Origin: Hanleya hanleyi | Taxonomy: Eukaryota; Mollusca; Polyplacophora; Lepidopleurida; Hanleyidae | Direction of reading: 5' to 3' | DNA length: 64,000 nucleotides | Assembly (NCBI GenBank): GCA_036873755.1 | Contig: JAVTVY010020521.1 | Span: forward strand, 1-64,000 | Shown: positions 53,951 through 64,000 of the stretch, in pieces | Position numbering within the stretch: the first letter of the stretch is position 1 | Layout: each line of letters starts with the position of its first letter | Notes under the pieces: generated by a model | What the model saw: the letters and a program-made list of their open reading frames with translations, nothing else | Databases searched by the model: none | Told to the model about the DNA's origin: nothing | Program-made: the position numbers and the translations under genes

Positions 53951-54410
53951 AGACCTTTTCACCACGGATTCGGTAAATTTCGCGTCCATTCGGAGAAGCA
54001 AGTCACGTGACGCATAAACATGCTGGTGGGTTGACAAGTCGGCTCACTTCATCGTTTTCTGTGTGCAGATTTGTCTCTGCCTTAACAGAGGTATGTAGCA
54101 AATAATTACAACGAATGATCTTTGAATTGAAAAACATTTTCTTTTGTAATAAAGCGTCTGTGTTCCAAGCTGCCATAAGTCTGCAACCGTCAGTGTATTT
54201 TTTGTTTTAATTTATGATCTTTTATCGGCAATAATTTCAAGAAATAGTGTGATTTCCGGTTGTGACCTCCAGGCAGAGGTCGCAGCATTTTTTTACAGCC
54301 CACCAGCAACTGGTTATTTCATTGGTCGAATCCAGCGTGCAATCGGGAGTTTCCGTTGACAGCTTTTCACCTTGTCACGTCTTTCGGCTATTTTCAGTAT
54401 GAAAAGGTCT
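53951..54410. mobile_element. 460-bp TIR element inserted in the LINE tail
   Basis: Inverted ends GACCTTTTCA/TGAAAAGGTC flanked by TATA on both sides; the uninterrupted site reads GCTATACTGG at 53,195. No ORF. A TA or TATA target duplication suggests a Tc1/mariner-like or related MITE. The sister copy at 58,150-58,606 has lost its right end. Confidence 0.75.
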
Positions 54411-55959
54411 ATACTGGCAACAAACACCTCAAATCTATTCACGAAGAATTATCATATCCATTTTGACCTTTTCAAAGCCTGATATCTATGCCAAAGTAAA
54501 ATGAAGCCAGAAACCATACTGAATAACTCGACAAACCCATGCGATATAATACTATCTAGAGACAACCCACTTCCTTGATTCAAAAACTGATTTTGAAAAT
54601 CTTAGGCACATTCGCAACATTATAAATGACAACACATATAAGGGAAGTGGGAAGAGGTGCCGACAGAGGTAAAATGCTATCCTTCAAGATTCTAAGATTA
54701 CGTTTGGTTTGAAGTGAAAAATCTAGACTGTGCTTGTGGCGAAAAGAAATATTGTGAAGTGGACGAAACATTTGTATAACAAGGGCTCCAACACCGACTA
54801 ACTTATTCCTTGGAATGAGGCCACTTTACTCACCAGAATATCATTGTGGAAGTGGAATAAAGTGGATTAACCATCAATTATTCCTTATTTCTATATTGCT
54901 TGTCACAAAACTGTATATTTAAGGAAATAAACTTTCACGAGATACGTTGACTTTCAGTGTACTGCATTATACTACAGAGAAGTTAATTGCCATAATGCAT
55001 ATGAATCTGTCTGCCCCCCCCCCCCCAACCAAACTTTTTACCCGCCCACCCGGAACGAAGAGAATAAGAGAGTTGAATCTTTCCTACTTTTCTCCAATCT
55101 TATCGGCGTCATTGTGGGACTAGTTGCACAATCCTACATTCAAAGGATCACGAGTAAATTCAACATGGCGGCCACGAAGTATCTTCGTAGTCACGTTTTT
55201 CGGTATTTCCGGTCCATTTTTCGTATTTTCTAGCCAAAAATGGCATAAAAGTAATTGATTTTGCAGACACTTATTGTTCTCTGTCATATTAATTAGTTTT
55301 TGAGAGAAGCTATCGAAAATAAATCAGACAATTTGCCGAAATAATAGGCGAAACTTGGTTCCCGACAAGATGACGTCACTGTCTTCGTGGCAAGAAAAAT
55401 AGATTTTTACGTTTTATTGTACAGTTTGACCCAAATATATAGTATGGAATGTTTCAACCCTCCACACCCAGGGTAATGAGAATAAACAGGGGCGGGGGAT
55501 TGCCCACACCAAACAACACACAAGAACCAACAGTCCTGGACAAATCTCAAATCGCTCAGGCCTGATGATACGATTAATAAAAAAATGGGCGTCGGTTGAA
55601 GGTGCTATAGAAAAGGTTGACCACATGTGATACATATATCAAGAGACTGAAATGTTCTGGGAATAGGCATAGCTATTTTATTTTTCAAAGTGATATGTTA
55701 TTATACGTTTATCTGTGTGTAGCACGTGTGTGGTTTTGTTTTGTATGAGTACGCATATCCATCAAAGTATGTTGTATATTTGGTTGTTATTTATGTATAT
55801 GTCAATATTCTGTGTTTATTATTATATGAAAATAAAATAAAAATATCTATTTAAAATAAGTTAGAATAATTGAGTCATTACGCTCTAGAGCATACGGATT
55901 ATTACATCCAGTCTGAATAACCTCGAAAAAAAAATGTTACTGAAGATTAAACATGTTTT

Positions 55960-56235
55960 ATGTTAATTCCTGCTTTGACACGCTTGTCGCTTTTATTAAA
56001 GTTTTCGGCGCTGGTGATTAGCTGTACACGAGCCGTTTTCACATCGACCCTGACCTTCCCCATATCACGGTAGACGCCATATTGCGTACATTTGGGCCAC
56101 TACGCATGCGCAGTTATGGCGTCTATCGTTATATGGGGAAGGTCAGGATTGATGTGAAAACTGCTCGTGTACATGTAATCACCAGCGCCGGAAACTTTAA
56201 TAAAAGCGACAAGCGTATCAAAGAAGGAATTAGCT
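55960..56235. repeat. Large palindrome with NRF1-like centre
   Basis: Arms of about 110-117 bp (left from TTAATTCCTGCTTTGACACG, right to CAAAGAAGGAATTAGC) are inverted copies with few mismatches. Shared words include CGCTTGTCGCTTTTATTAAA, CTGACCTTCCCCATAT and TAGACGCCATA. The spacer holds CTACGCATGCGCAG. The paralogous locus at 60,824-61,035 keeps the right arm and only the inner half of the left arm. Confidence 0.85.
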
Positions 56236-56766
56236 TCTCGAAAATAACAGGTAAGGAGCACCAAAATGAACTTTTATACGGTACGGGTTAAAGCACACGG
56301 AGATCAATGAACGACATGTGTGACTATCAACCGAAGGCATTATTGGTATGAACAGTGTTGTGACTAGGTCGAAATCTACTTTCTCATATTCTCTTTTATA
56401 ACAAAATTCAATTTTGATTAGAAATCCACATCAGTAGATTCAAATTGTCCACTAAGTCACTCACCTGCTCACAGAAGAAGACTTTTGACATTGTTGTAAG
56501 CGACCGTGTCGAAATAATAACAATAGCAATGCCGTGGAGACTTTTGATTTGGCAGTACCTATATATAACTATTTTCAAAGGAGACCAGTACTGCTTCTCC
56601 TGGATTAATTAATGACAGTAATCTTGTTACAGAAATACGTGAAATGGTCAATGCATTCAATCAACATACCACATCCGCTGGTATGAACTTGGCCAATGAA
56701 TTGCCAGGAAATCTGGAAATCACAAACCATCGGAATGTGAGCGATTTTCGCGATTTCCGCTTCCGT

Positions 56767-57172
56767 TTAACCCTATCAGACCTGTCAAAGCCTGGGGGCC
56801 GAAATGCCCCCCCCCCCCCCCACTATCCAAGATGGCCGCTTTGATTATGTCATCTTGAAAAGCGGATTTTTTTGTCGATTTCTCGGTCAGATTTTTCGAT
56901 AAATAAGTGAATATTAATGTGATGTGGAATAAAATAGTTTTTGCCCACTTTTCATCGCGGAAAAGCAGAAATTTTGAAGAAAAATTACGAGAACATCACA
57001 TTTCTGGTAACCCATGTGGACGTCATCTTGAATTTACCCATGATCCTCTCCTGGGAGATTCTGCAAATAGGTTCAAAATGACCCCAATATCATAAACTAT
57101 AAAGTCACGGAGTGTCAGCTCTCAATTTTTTGTCGTTCCGGAGATAGCGCAGAAAGTTTCGTAGGGGGGCAT
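56767..57172. mobile_element. piggyBac-like MITE, one-ended
   Basis: TTAACCCTATCAGACCTG with a C-run inside the left end, and the body words GGATCATGGGTAAATTCAAG (complement) and CAAATAGGTTCAAAATGACC shared with 9,300-9,914 and 19,573-20,003. The right end (GGGGGGCATTTCG) stops without a visible TTAA end. Confidence 0.55.
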
Positions 57173-57239
57173 TTCGACACTGTGTTGTTGGATTTGCTGG
57201 TCCAGAATCCGAAACTGTAGATACATATCTGGATATATC

Positions 57240-58150
57240 TCATTTTGCAGATTGACTTTGAAAAAGCGTTCGAATCTGTGTCGTGAATATTTTTGGAAGA
57301 ACGACTTAACCTAGGCCTTCAATTCCAAAGAATCATTTAGAAGGTGGGTAAAAAAAAATATACGAAATATTCAGGCGTGTGTTACACAAAACGGTCATCT
57401 ATTCGAATTCCTCCAGACTGGGGCGGTTGTCGCCAGGGTGATTCGATATCGCCGTATCTCTTTCTTCTGTGTGCCGAAATGACACAAATGAAACATTAAA
57501 GGTATGGCAATTGGAAATGTAGAATACAAAATAAGTCACACAGCCGATCCTTGGTGGCTCTGAACAGGCAATATAGAGAAGCACTCCAAATAATAATCAC
57601 GTTTATAAAATATTTGGATTAAAACTAAATTTTAAGAGAACTAAAGTAGCATGGATAGGAACTTTGAGTAAGTCTGAAATGCGTTCGTGCCAGGAAGTTA
57701 AATTGTATTGGATTACAGACTTCAATCTCCTCGTAATGAGTTTGTTCACCATCAATTCCATGGATATTTCGAGAATAAACTATTTGGCTAAGCTCAATGA
57801 ATTGAAAACAGAACCTACTAAATTAAAATTAAGAAATTTAACAATCATAGGTACAATAACAACAATAAAATCAGCTGTTTTGTCAAACTGACACATCTCT
57901 TCCTTGTTTTGCCAAATACTTAATTCCATTATATTTAAATTTATCTAAAACGGAAGAAGTGGTAGAATTCAAAGGAAAATAATCAACCAAGACTGCAAAA
58001 TAGAAACGATTAAGAATGATCAATGCGGCTAATTTCAGGCAAAGTTTATAAGTGTCTTCGATAAAGGGACCATCACTGCATAGTACTTGATGAAAGTGTA
58101 ACTGTTTTTTCCCGAACGGTCTACCTGGATCAACACGTAAGTTAGCTATA
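57240..58150 (+). pseudogene. L1-like LINE fragment without insertions
   Basis: Carries the IDFEKAFESVS and GCRQGDSISPYLFLLCAE words, then LNELKTEPTKLKLRNLTIIG and KSAVLSN of the L1 RT C-terminal part. It reads across three positions (57,538, 57,610, 57,630) occupied by repeats in the other copy. Stops are frequent. Confidence 0.7.
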
Positions 58151-61100
58151 GACCTTTTCACCACGGATTCGGTAAATTTCGCGTCCATTCGGAGAAGCAA
58201 GTCACGTGACGCATAAACATGCTGGTGGGTTGACAAGTCGGCTCACTTCATCGTTTTCTGTGTGCAGATTTGTCTCTGCCATAACAGAGGTGTGTAGCAA
58301 ATAATTACAACGAATGATCTTTGAATTGAAAAACATTTTCTTTTGTAATAAAGCGTCTGTGTTCCAAGCTGCCATAAGTCTGCAACCGTCAGTGTATTTC
58401 TTGTTTTAATTTATGATCTTTTATCGGCAATAATTTCAAGAAATAGTGTCATTTCCGGTTGTGACCTCCAGGCAGAGGTCGCAGCATTTTTTTACAGCCC
58501 ACCAGCAACTGGTTATTTCATTGGTCGAATCCAGCGTGCAATCGGGAGTTTCCGTTGACAGCTTTTCACCTTGTCACGTCTTTCGGCTATTTTCAGTATG
58601 AACAAACAAACGGCAATGGCAACAAACACCTCAAACCTATTCATGAAGAATTATCATATCCATTTTGACCTTTTCAAAGCCTGATATCTATGCCAAAGTA
58701 AAATGAAGCCAGAAACCATACCGAATAACTCGACAAACCCCTGCGGTATTATAGTATCTAGAGACAACCCACTTCCTTGATTAAAATACTGATTTTGAAA
58801 ATCTTAGGCACATTCGCAACATTATAAATGACAACACATATAAGGGAAGTGGGAAGAGGTGCCGACAGAGGTAAAATGCTATCCTTCAAGATTCTAAGAT
58901 TACGTTTGGTTTGAAGTGAAAAATCTAGACTGTGCTTGTGGCGAAAAGAAATGCTGTGGAGTGGACGAAACATTTGTATAACAAGGGCTCCAACACTGAC
59001 TAACTTATTCCTTGGAATGAGGCAACTTTACCCACCAGAATATCATTGTGGAAGTGGAATAAAGTGGATTAACCATTAATTATTCCTTATTTCTATATTG
59101 CTTGTCACAAAATTGTATATTTAAGGAAATAAACTTACACGAGATACGTTGACTTTCAGTGTACTGCATTATACTACAGAGAAGTTAATTGCCATAATGC
59201 ATATGAATCTGTCTGCCCCCCCACCCAACCAAACTTTTTACCCGCACACCCGGAACGAAGAGAACAAGAGAGTTGAATCTTTCCTACTTTTCTCCAATCT
59301 TATCGGCGTCATTGTGGGACTAGTTGCACAATCCTACATTCAAAGGATCATGAGTAAATTCAACATGGCGGCCACGAAGTATCTTCGTAGTCACGTTTTT
59401 CGGTATTTTCGGTCCATTTTTCGTATTTTCTAGCCAAAAAAATGGCATAAAAGTAATTGATTTTGCAGACACTTATTGTTCTCTGTCATATTAATTAGTT
59501 TTTGAGAGAAGCTATCGAAAATAGATCAGACAATTTGCCGAAATAATGGGCGAAACTTGGTTCCCGACAAGATGACGTCACCGTCTTCGTTTTATTGTAC
59601 AGTTTGACCCAAATATACAGTATGGAATGTTTCAACCCTCCACACCCAGGGTAATGAGAATAAACAGGCGGGGGGGGGGGGGGATTGCCCACCCCAAACA
59701 ACACACAAGAACCAACAGTCCTAGACAAATCTTAAATCGCTCAGGCCTGATGATACGATTAATAAAAAATGGGCGTCGGTTGAAGGTGCTATAGAAAAGG
59801 TTGACCACATGTGATACATATATCAAGTGGCTGAAATGTTCTGGGAATAGGTATAGCTATTTTATTTTTCAAAGTGATATGTTACTATACGTTTATCTGT
59901 GTGTAGCACGTGTGTGGTTTTGTTTTGTATGAGTACGCATATCCATCAAAGTATATTGTATATTTGGTTGTTATTTATGTATATGTCAATATTCTATTAT
60001 TATTATATGAAAATAAAATAAAAATATCTATTTAAAATAAGTTAGAATAATTGAGGCAGATTTATTTAGAATAAGCGTTGTACAGCGTCGTGTCCTTTTT
60101 TTAAGTCATTACGCTCTAGAGCATACGGATTATTACATCCAGTCTGAATAACCTCGAAAAAAAATGTTACTGAAGATTAAACATGTTTTTTTTATGTCTA
60201 ATGAATTTCTTGTCAAATGATTTATTACCTCATTAACTTGTCAGTTAAATAGTTTGAAGAAAGTTAATTATTTCAGAGAGAGAGCGAGAGAATTATGGTT
60301 TAACGTCGCGTTCGACAATATTTCAGCTATACAAAAAATAATTCAGAAAAGTAATTCAACAAAAGTAAATTAGTGACAATCTATAAGTGGTCCAGGCAAT
60401 CTAAAAGTGATCAACACAACACATTAAAACCATATGTATACACATTAAAATTTATGTAACAAGCCGATTTCCCCAAAATAACCTAAATCAAATCCTCTTT
60501 TACCCGACCAAAAAGTAATTACTCGATTGACAGATCCTCGTGTAAAATAAACATGCGTGGATTGACAAAGTGCTCACTAGACAATCCAGTTTTCCGTGTG
60601 TATCTCCAAACGTCTTGTCCGTCAGCTCATTTTAAAAGCTCTTGGTGAAATAAATAATTTGGTGAATTTTTCACCCACTTACATAATTGATTATGGATAT
60701 TTATATTACGTTTGAAAGCTGGTTCGAGATCTTACACCCATGACACCCCGACTCCAACTGCTGGCATGGCGGCCCAGGAGGACAAGCCAGGGGGGGAAAA
60801 GGCATGGTGGGGTAGTAACACGAGCCGTTTTCACATCGACCCTGACCTTCCCCATATTACGGTAGACGCCATATTGCGTGCATTTGGACCACTACGCATG
60901 CGCAGTTATGGCGTCTATCGTTATATGGGGAAGGTCAGGATTGATGTGAAAACTGCTCGTGTACATGTAATCACCAGCACCGGAAACTGTAATAAAAGCG
61001 ACAAGCGTGTCAAAGAAGGAATTAGCTTCCCGAAAATAACAGGTAAGGAGCATCAAAATGAACTTTTATACGGTGCGGGTTAAAGCACACGGAGATCAAT

Positions 61101-61390
61101 GAACGACATGTGTGACTATCAACCGAAGGCATTATTGATATGAACAGTGTTGTGGCTAGGTCGAAATCTACTTTCTCATATTCTCTTTTATAACAAAATT
61201 CACTTTTGATTAGAAATCCCCATCAGTAGATTCAAATTGTATGCCTAAGTCACTAAGTCACTCACCTGCTCACAGAAGAAGACTTTTGACATTGTTGTAA
61301 GCGACCGTGTCAAAATAATAACAATAGCAATGCCGTGGAGACTAATTTGGCAGTACCTATATATGACTATTTTCAAAGGAGCACTGTAAA
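58039..61390. repeat. Segmental duplication, right copy
   Basis: Counterpart of 53,840-56,600. It shares the 460-bp element at the same site (58,150-58,606, right end replaced by CAAACAAACGG), so the duplication followed that insertion. A GAGAGAGCGAGAGA tract and AT-rich DNA are unique to this copy. Confidence 0.8.
60766..61043 (+). CDS. Possible coding exon over a palindrome
   Basis: ATGGCGGCCCAGGAG opens a frame (MAAQEDKPGGEKAWWGSNTS ... HIDPDLPHITVDAILRAFG ... GYRYMGK-like ... VKEGISFPK) that reaches a donor-like ACAG|GTAAGGAG at about 61,043. The frame is also open in the paralogous palindrome (about 56,034-56,289) with a mix of silent and replacement differences. It resembles a first exon, but no domain is recognised and most of it is palindrome sequence. 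It may be a coincidental open frame. Confidence 0.25.
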
Positions 61391-61399
61391 AACGGCCAA

Positions 61400-62140
61400 T
61401 TTCAGGGAGTAAATGTTCAACCTGTTATCAGTTCAACGTTGAACCAATTTTTAATGACAGTAAACGTTTACCCGGAATCTGGTTGAACGTTTTCAGTTCG
61501 AATTCAAGCATATATTGATACTTGCATGGAGGTAAACGTTGAACCTGTTATTGGTTCTTCTTTCAACCTATAACTGGTTCTACGTATAACCACATGATAC
61601 TAGCTTGGGCGTAAACGTTGAACCTATTATTGGTTCTACGTTCAACCTATAACTGGTTATACGTTCAACCACATGAAACTCCGTGCATGGTAAAACGACA
61701 CCAACATGACCGAAACAATGGGATATGAATGTCTGAGAACAGGGAGTAATTTTCTTATTAATATTAAGTTAAATTCTGCAGACTTTTCCAAATAAACCAT
61801 GTGGTTATGCTTAAAACTGAATGTCCAAGTCGTTAATAACGCGTGTCGATTTGGGAAACTTCGCTGTTATGCACTTATTTTGATGGCATATTACTATTTT
61901 CGCTCATAAAATAGCCTATCAACAGTCAGAAACAATCATAGAAGTTATCAAAAATGAAAGACGTATTACTGTTGTGTGGGTCAAAATTATTCTCGACCGA
62001 GTATACGTTCAACTGTTTTTCGGTTCAACATATTTCCCGCCCTCGTTATTGTTTTTCCCGCGGTGGTCGTCCAAAGAACCACTTTTTGGTTCAACGTTCA
62101 ACTGGACTATGGTTCAACTGGTCATCGGTTATCGTCCTTC
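61400..62140. repeat. Irregular minisatellite of GTTCAAC/GTTGAAC words
   Basis: TAAACGTTGAACCT, TTATTGGTTCTACGTTCAAC and CTATAACTGGTT words recur irregularly at 61,405-61,680 and again at 61,995-62,135. Inverted as well as direct copies occur, so the region can fold. Non-coding. Confidence 0.65.
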
Positions 62141-62701
62141 GTTTTATGAAGCGCCACCTACTGGATTGCAGTGTGAGGAGGAGAGAGAACGTGTGGTGTT
62201 GTTGGCAGCTTAACAATGAACATTACTCGTCCCGTTACATCTGTTTTCTGGTAAGTAATATGGACAAACAATTGTTTGAACTGAATACGTTACGCACAGA
62301 TATCTCGTCCCCGTTGCTTTCGCTTTATGTTTTGAAATCGAAGCTGTGTCGAAAACTGGGCTATGCTTCATTGTTCATTCTCCGTTCATTTATTCATTGC
62401 GTGAAAGAATTTTGCTGTCTGTTGTCTGTTTTAATATGTCATTGATATAATTTACTGTTACCACTTGGCGGTATTTTGCAATTTCCAATCACTTATTACA
62501 TTTAGCATGTCGTTTTTTCATACCAGTTGTGGATGAGTGCAATCTAGGGCCCTTACAGGCTATATAATTTCCTATGTATTTCCAAAAAAGAATTAATTAA
62601 ACTGTCACTATATCTGCATAGGTCAACAGCTATATACATATGGATACCAGTAATTATCAGCCGCGTTGTCCACAAAAATACTTGCAATACGCTTTGTGGC
62701 T

Positions 62702-63003
62702 TAATTAGCCAAATTGGGCAAGAACAAACACAAAACCTTTTAAGATAATATAATTTATTATAATAATACATATCGTTAAGATTAAATGATGTAGCAGTCA
62801 TATAAATGTTTGGGGTTATTGGCAGGCCCGGCGAGCACTATGTGCCACACATGTGCATGGTCACTAAGGAATACAAGGTGAAATTTCGAATCATGAAAAT
62901 CGTAAAGGTGAACTAGAAGATGTCTTATGTGACCGACTGACTAGGTAGAAAGGCACATGTACATGTAGGCCATAATGCTGACCTGGCCTCCAATTTACCC
63001 ACC
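62702..63003. repeat. 302-bp direct repeat, copy 1
   Basis: Nearly identical to 63,433-63,734, 731 bp away (TAATTAGCCAAATTGGGCAA ... CTGACCTGGCCTCCAATTTA). The two copies differ at only a few positions, indicating a recent duplication. No ORF. Confidence 0.9.
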
Positions 63004-63432
63004 CCTAAAAAAAAGAAGAAAAAAAAAAAAAAAAACATTAAAATGTAAAAAGGGGTGGGTGGGTGGGATAAAAATTTTACATGAACTTGTTTGACATGAT
63101 AAAAAGGCGCCTGCTCGGAAAGTGAGGAGGAGAACCGAGGTCGATGGTTATATTGCACGAGAAAACAAGATGGCGTCCGAAGCCAGGGCATGATGGGAAC
63201 CACGGATTCCAAAAAATTCATATTGGAAATATAAAAAAAAGGCATGCGAAGCTCAACACTTACAAGGGGCGGTTGTATGCTTCTCATAAATTCAAGGAAA
63301 TAATTGTTCACTTATATAATACAGATATAACAAACCTGAAAGCTTAAGCCAGAAAATTATACACTGTACACAGCTCCCCCTAGCGTCCCTGCCCAATGCC
63401 AATTACCCATTCTGACGGCCGCCAGAATGTCA
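63004..63432. other. Spacer between direct repeats
   Basis: A poly-A tract lies near 63,017-63,036. An open frame (63,144-63,347) has no recognised domain. The ACAAGATGGCGTCC word at 63,167 is another YY1-like site. Confidence 0.4.
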
Positions 63433-63734
63433 TAATTAGCCAAATTGGGCAAGAACAAACACAACACCTTTTAAGATAATATAATTTATTATAATAATAC
63501 ATATCGTTAAGATTAAATGATGTAGCAGTCATATAAATGTTTGGGGTTATTGGCAGGCCCGGCGAGCACTATGTGCCACACATGTGCATGGTCACTAAGG
63601 AATACAAGGTGAAATTTCGAATCATGAAAATCGTAAAGGTGAACTAGAAGATGTCTTATGTGACCGACTGACTAGGTAGAAAGGCACATGTACATGTAGG
63701 CCATAATGCTGACCTGGCCTCCAATTTACCCACC
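63433..63734. repeat. 302-bp direct repeat, copy 2
   Basis: See copy 1. After it the sequence enters a G-rich tract (63,790-63,820) and no further feature is supported to the window end. Confidence 0.9.
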
Positions 63735-64000
63735 AAAACACACCAAAACACAGTCTGGGCCGAAATGACAAATACAAGTGTTGGAGAGGCGGGGGGAGGG
63801 GGGGGGAGGGGGAGGGAGTGGATGAGGGCAGAGCGGTTAAGAATTGGAAGCGACTGAACGAGCAAAGGTCTGAGACGCAGAAATAAGGCGAGTGAAACCA
63901 AAATCAAGATAGCGCAAATAAGCGTCAGAAGACCATCCCCCGATACATTGGATTATCTCCCCTGGAACCCCCGCTCTAAAAGCATATGACGCACCCCCTC

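Larger units (their letters stand above)
53840..56600. repeat. Segmental duplication, left copy
   Basis: Collinear with about 58,039-61,390, including LINE tail, the 460-bp TIR element, a G/C-run repeat with CAACATGGCGGCCACGAAG, AT-rich spacer and the large palindrome. The right copy has extra sequence at about 60,050-60,110 and 60,190-60,820. Confidence 0.8.

Noticed and set aside
62702..63734. LTR pair around 62.7 and 63.4 kb
   Set aside because: The repeats are direct and similar, but the 430-bp interior has no retroelement coding, primer-binding site or polypurine tract, and the ends are not TG...CA.

Overview
The window looks like nuclear DNA of an invertebrate metazoan, probably aquatic; I cannot fix the phylum. 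The evidence is GT/AG-spliced host exons, long repeat-filled introns, Penelope-like and L1-like retroelements, 5S-related repeats and many short inverted-repeat transposons. No CRISPR, bacterial operon or intact tRNA gene was seen.

Two pieces of Polinton/Maverick (adintovirus-like) DNA stand out. Element A (1 to about 5,366) is the integrase-side end of an element that continues off the left edge. Its genes all lie on the minus strand. From the terminus inward they are: a tail-anchored small protein, two tandem PC4-like genes (one frameshifted), a DDE/chromodomain integrase (several frameshifts), a single-pass Thr/Pro-rich membrane protein, and an FtsK/A32-like packaging ATPase (one frameshift). 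Most carry a clear TATA box that touches the stop codon of the gene before. Element B (about 21.7-28.1 kb) carries two tandem copies of one transcription unit on the plus strand. Each has TATA and Inr, a C2H2 zinc-finger gene, and a 3' UTR hairpin with compensatory changes. The two elements share a 39-bp segment in inverted orientation and the same terminal repeat families. Their ends hold arrays of sites resembling YY1, NRF1, CRE, ETS-CRE and DR1 nuclear-receptor motifs.

The host gene in the left half is an SLC17-family (sialin/phosphate-type) transporter on the minus strand. Five exons are clear: 29,314-29,582, 20,269-20,502, 18,678-18,765, 18,057-18,152 and 7,967-8,116. Element B sits in its largest visible intron, and element A lies beyond the last visible exon. 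The introns also contain piggyBac-like TTAA MITEs, a pair of inverted Mutator-like MITEs flanking exon 7,967-8,116, and smaller foldback elements.

The right half (28-64 kb) is mostly transposon debris. It holds Penelope-like fragments on both strands, a LINE 3' end, a 4.28-kb element bounded by 16-bp inverted repeats with nested palindromes, diverged satellite-like repeats, and an L1-like LINE split by three insertions of one repeat family carrying a 5S rRNA-like segment. A segmental duplication (about 53.8-56.6 against 58.0-61.4 kb) carries a large palindrome. No complete host gene is recognisable to the right of 29.6 kb.
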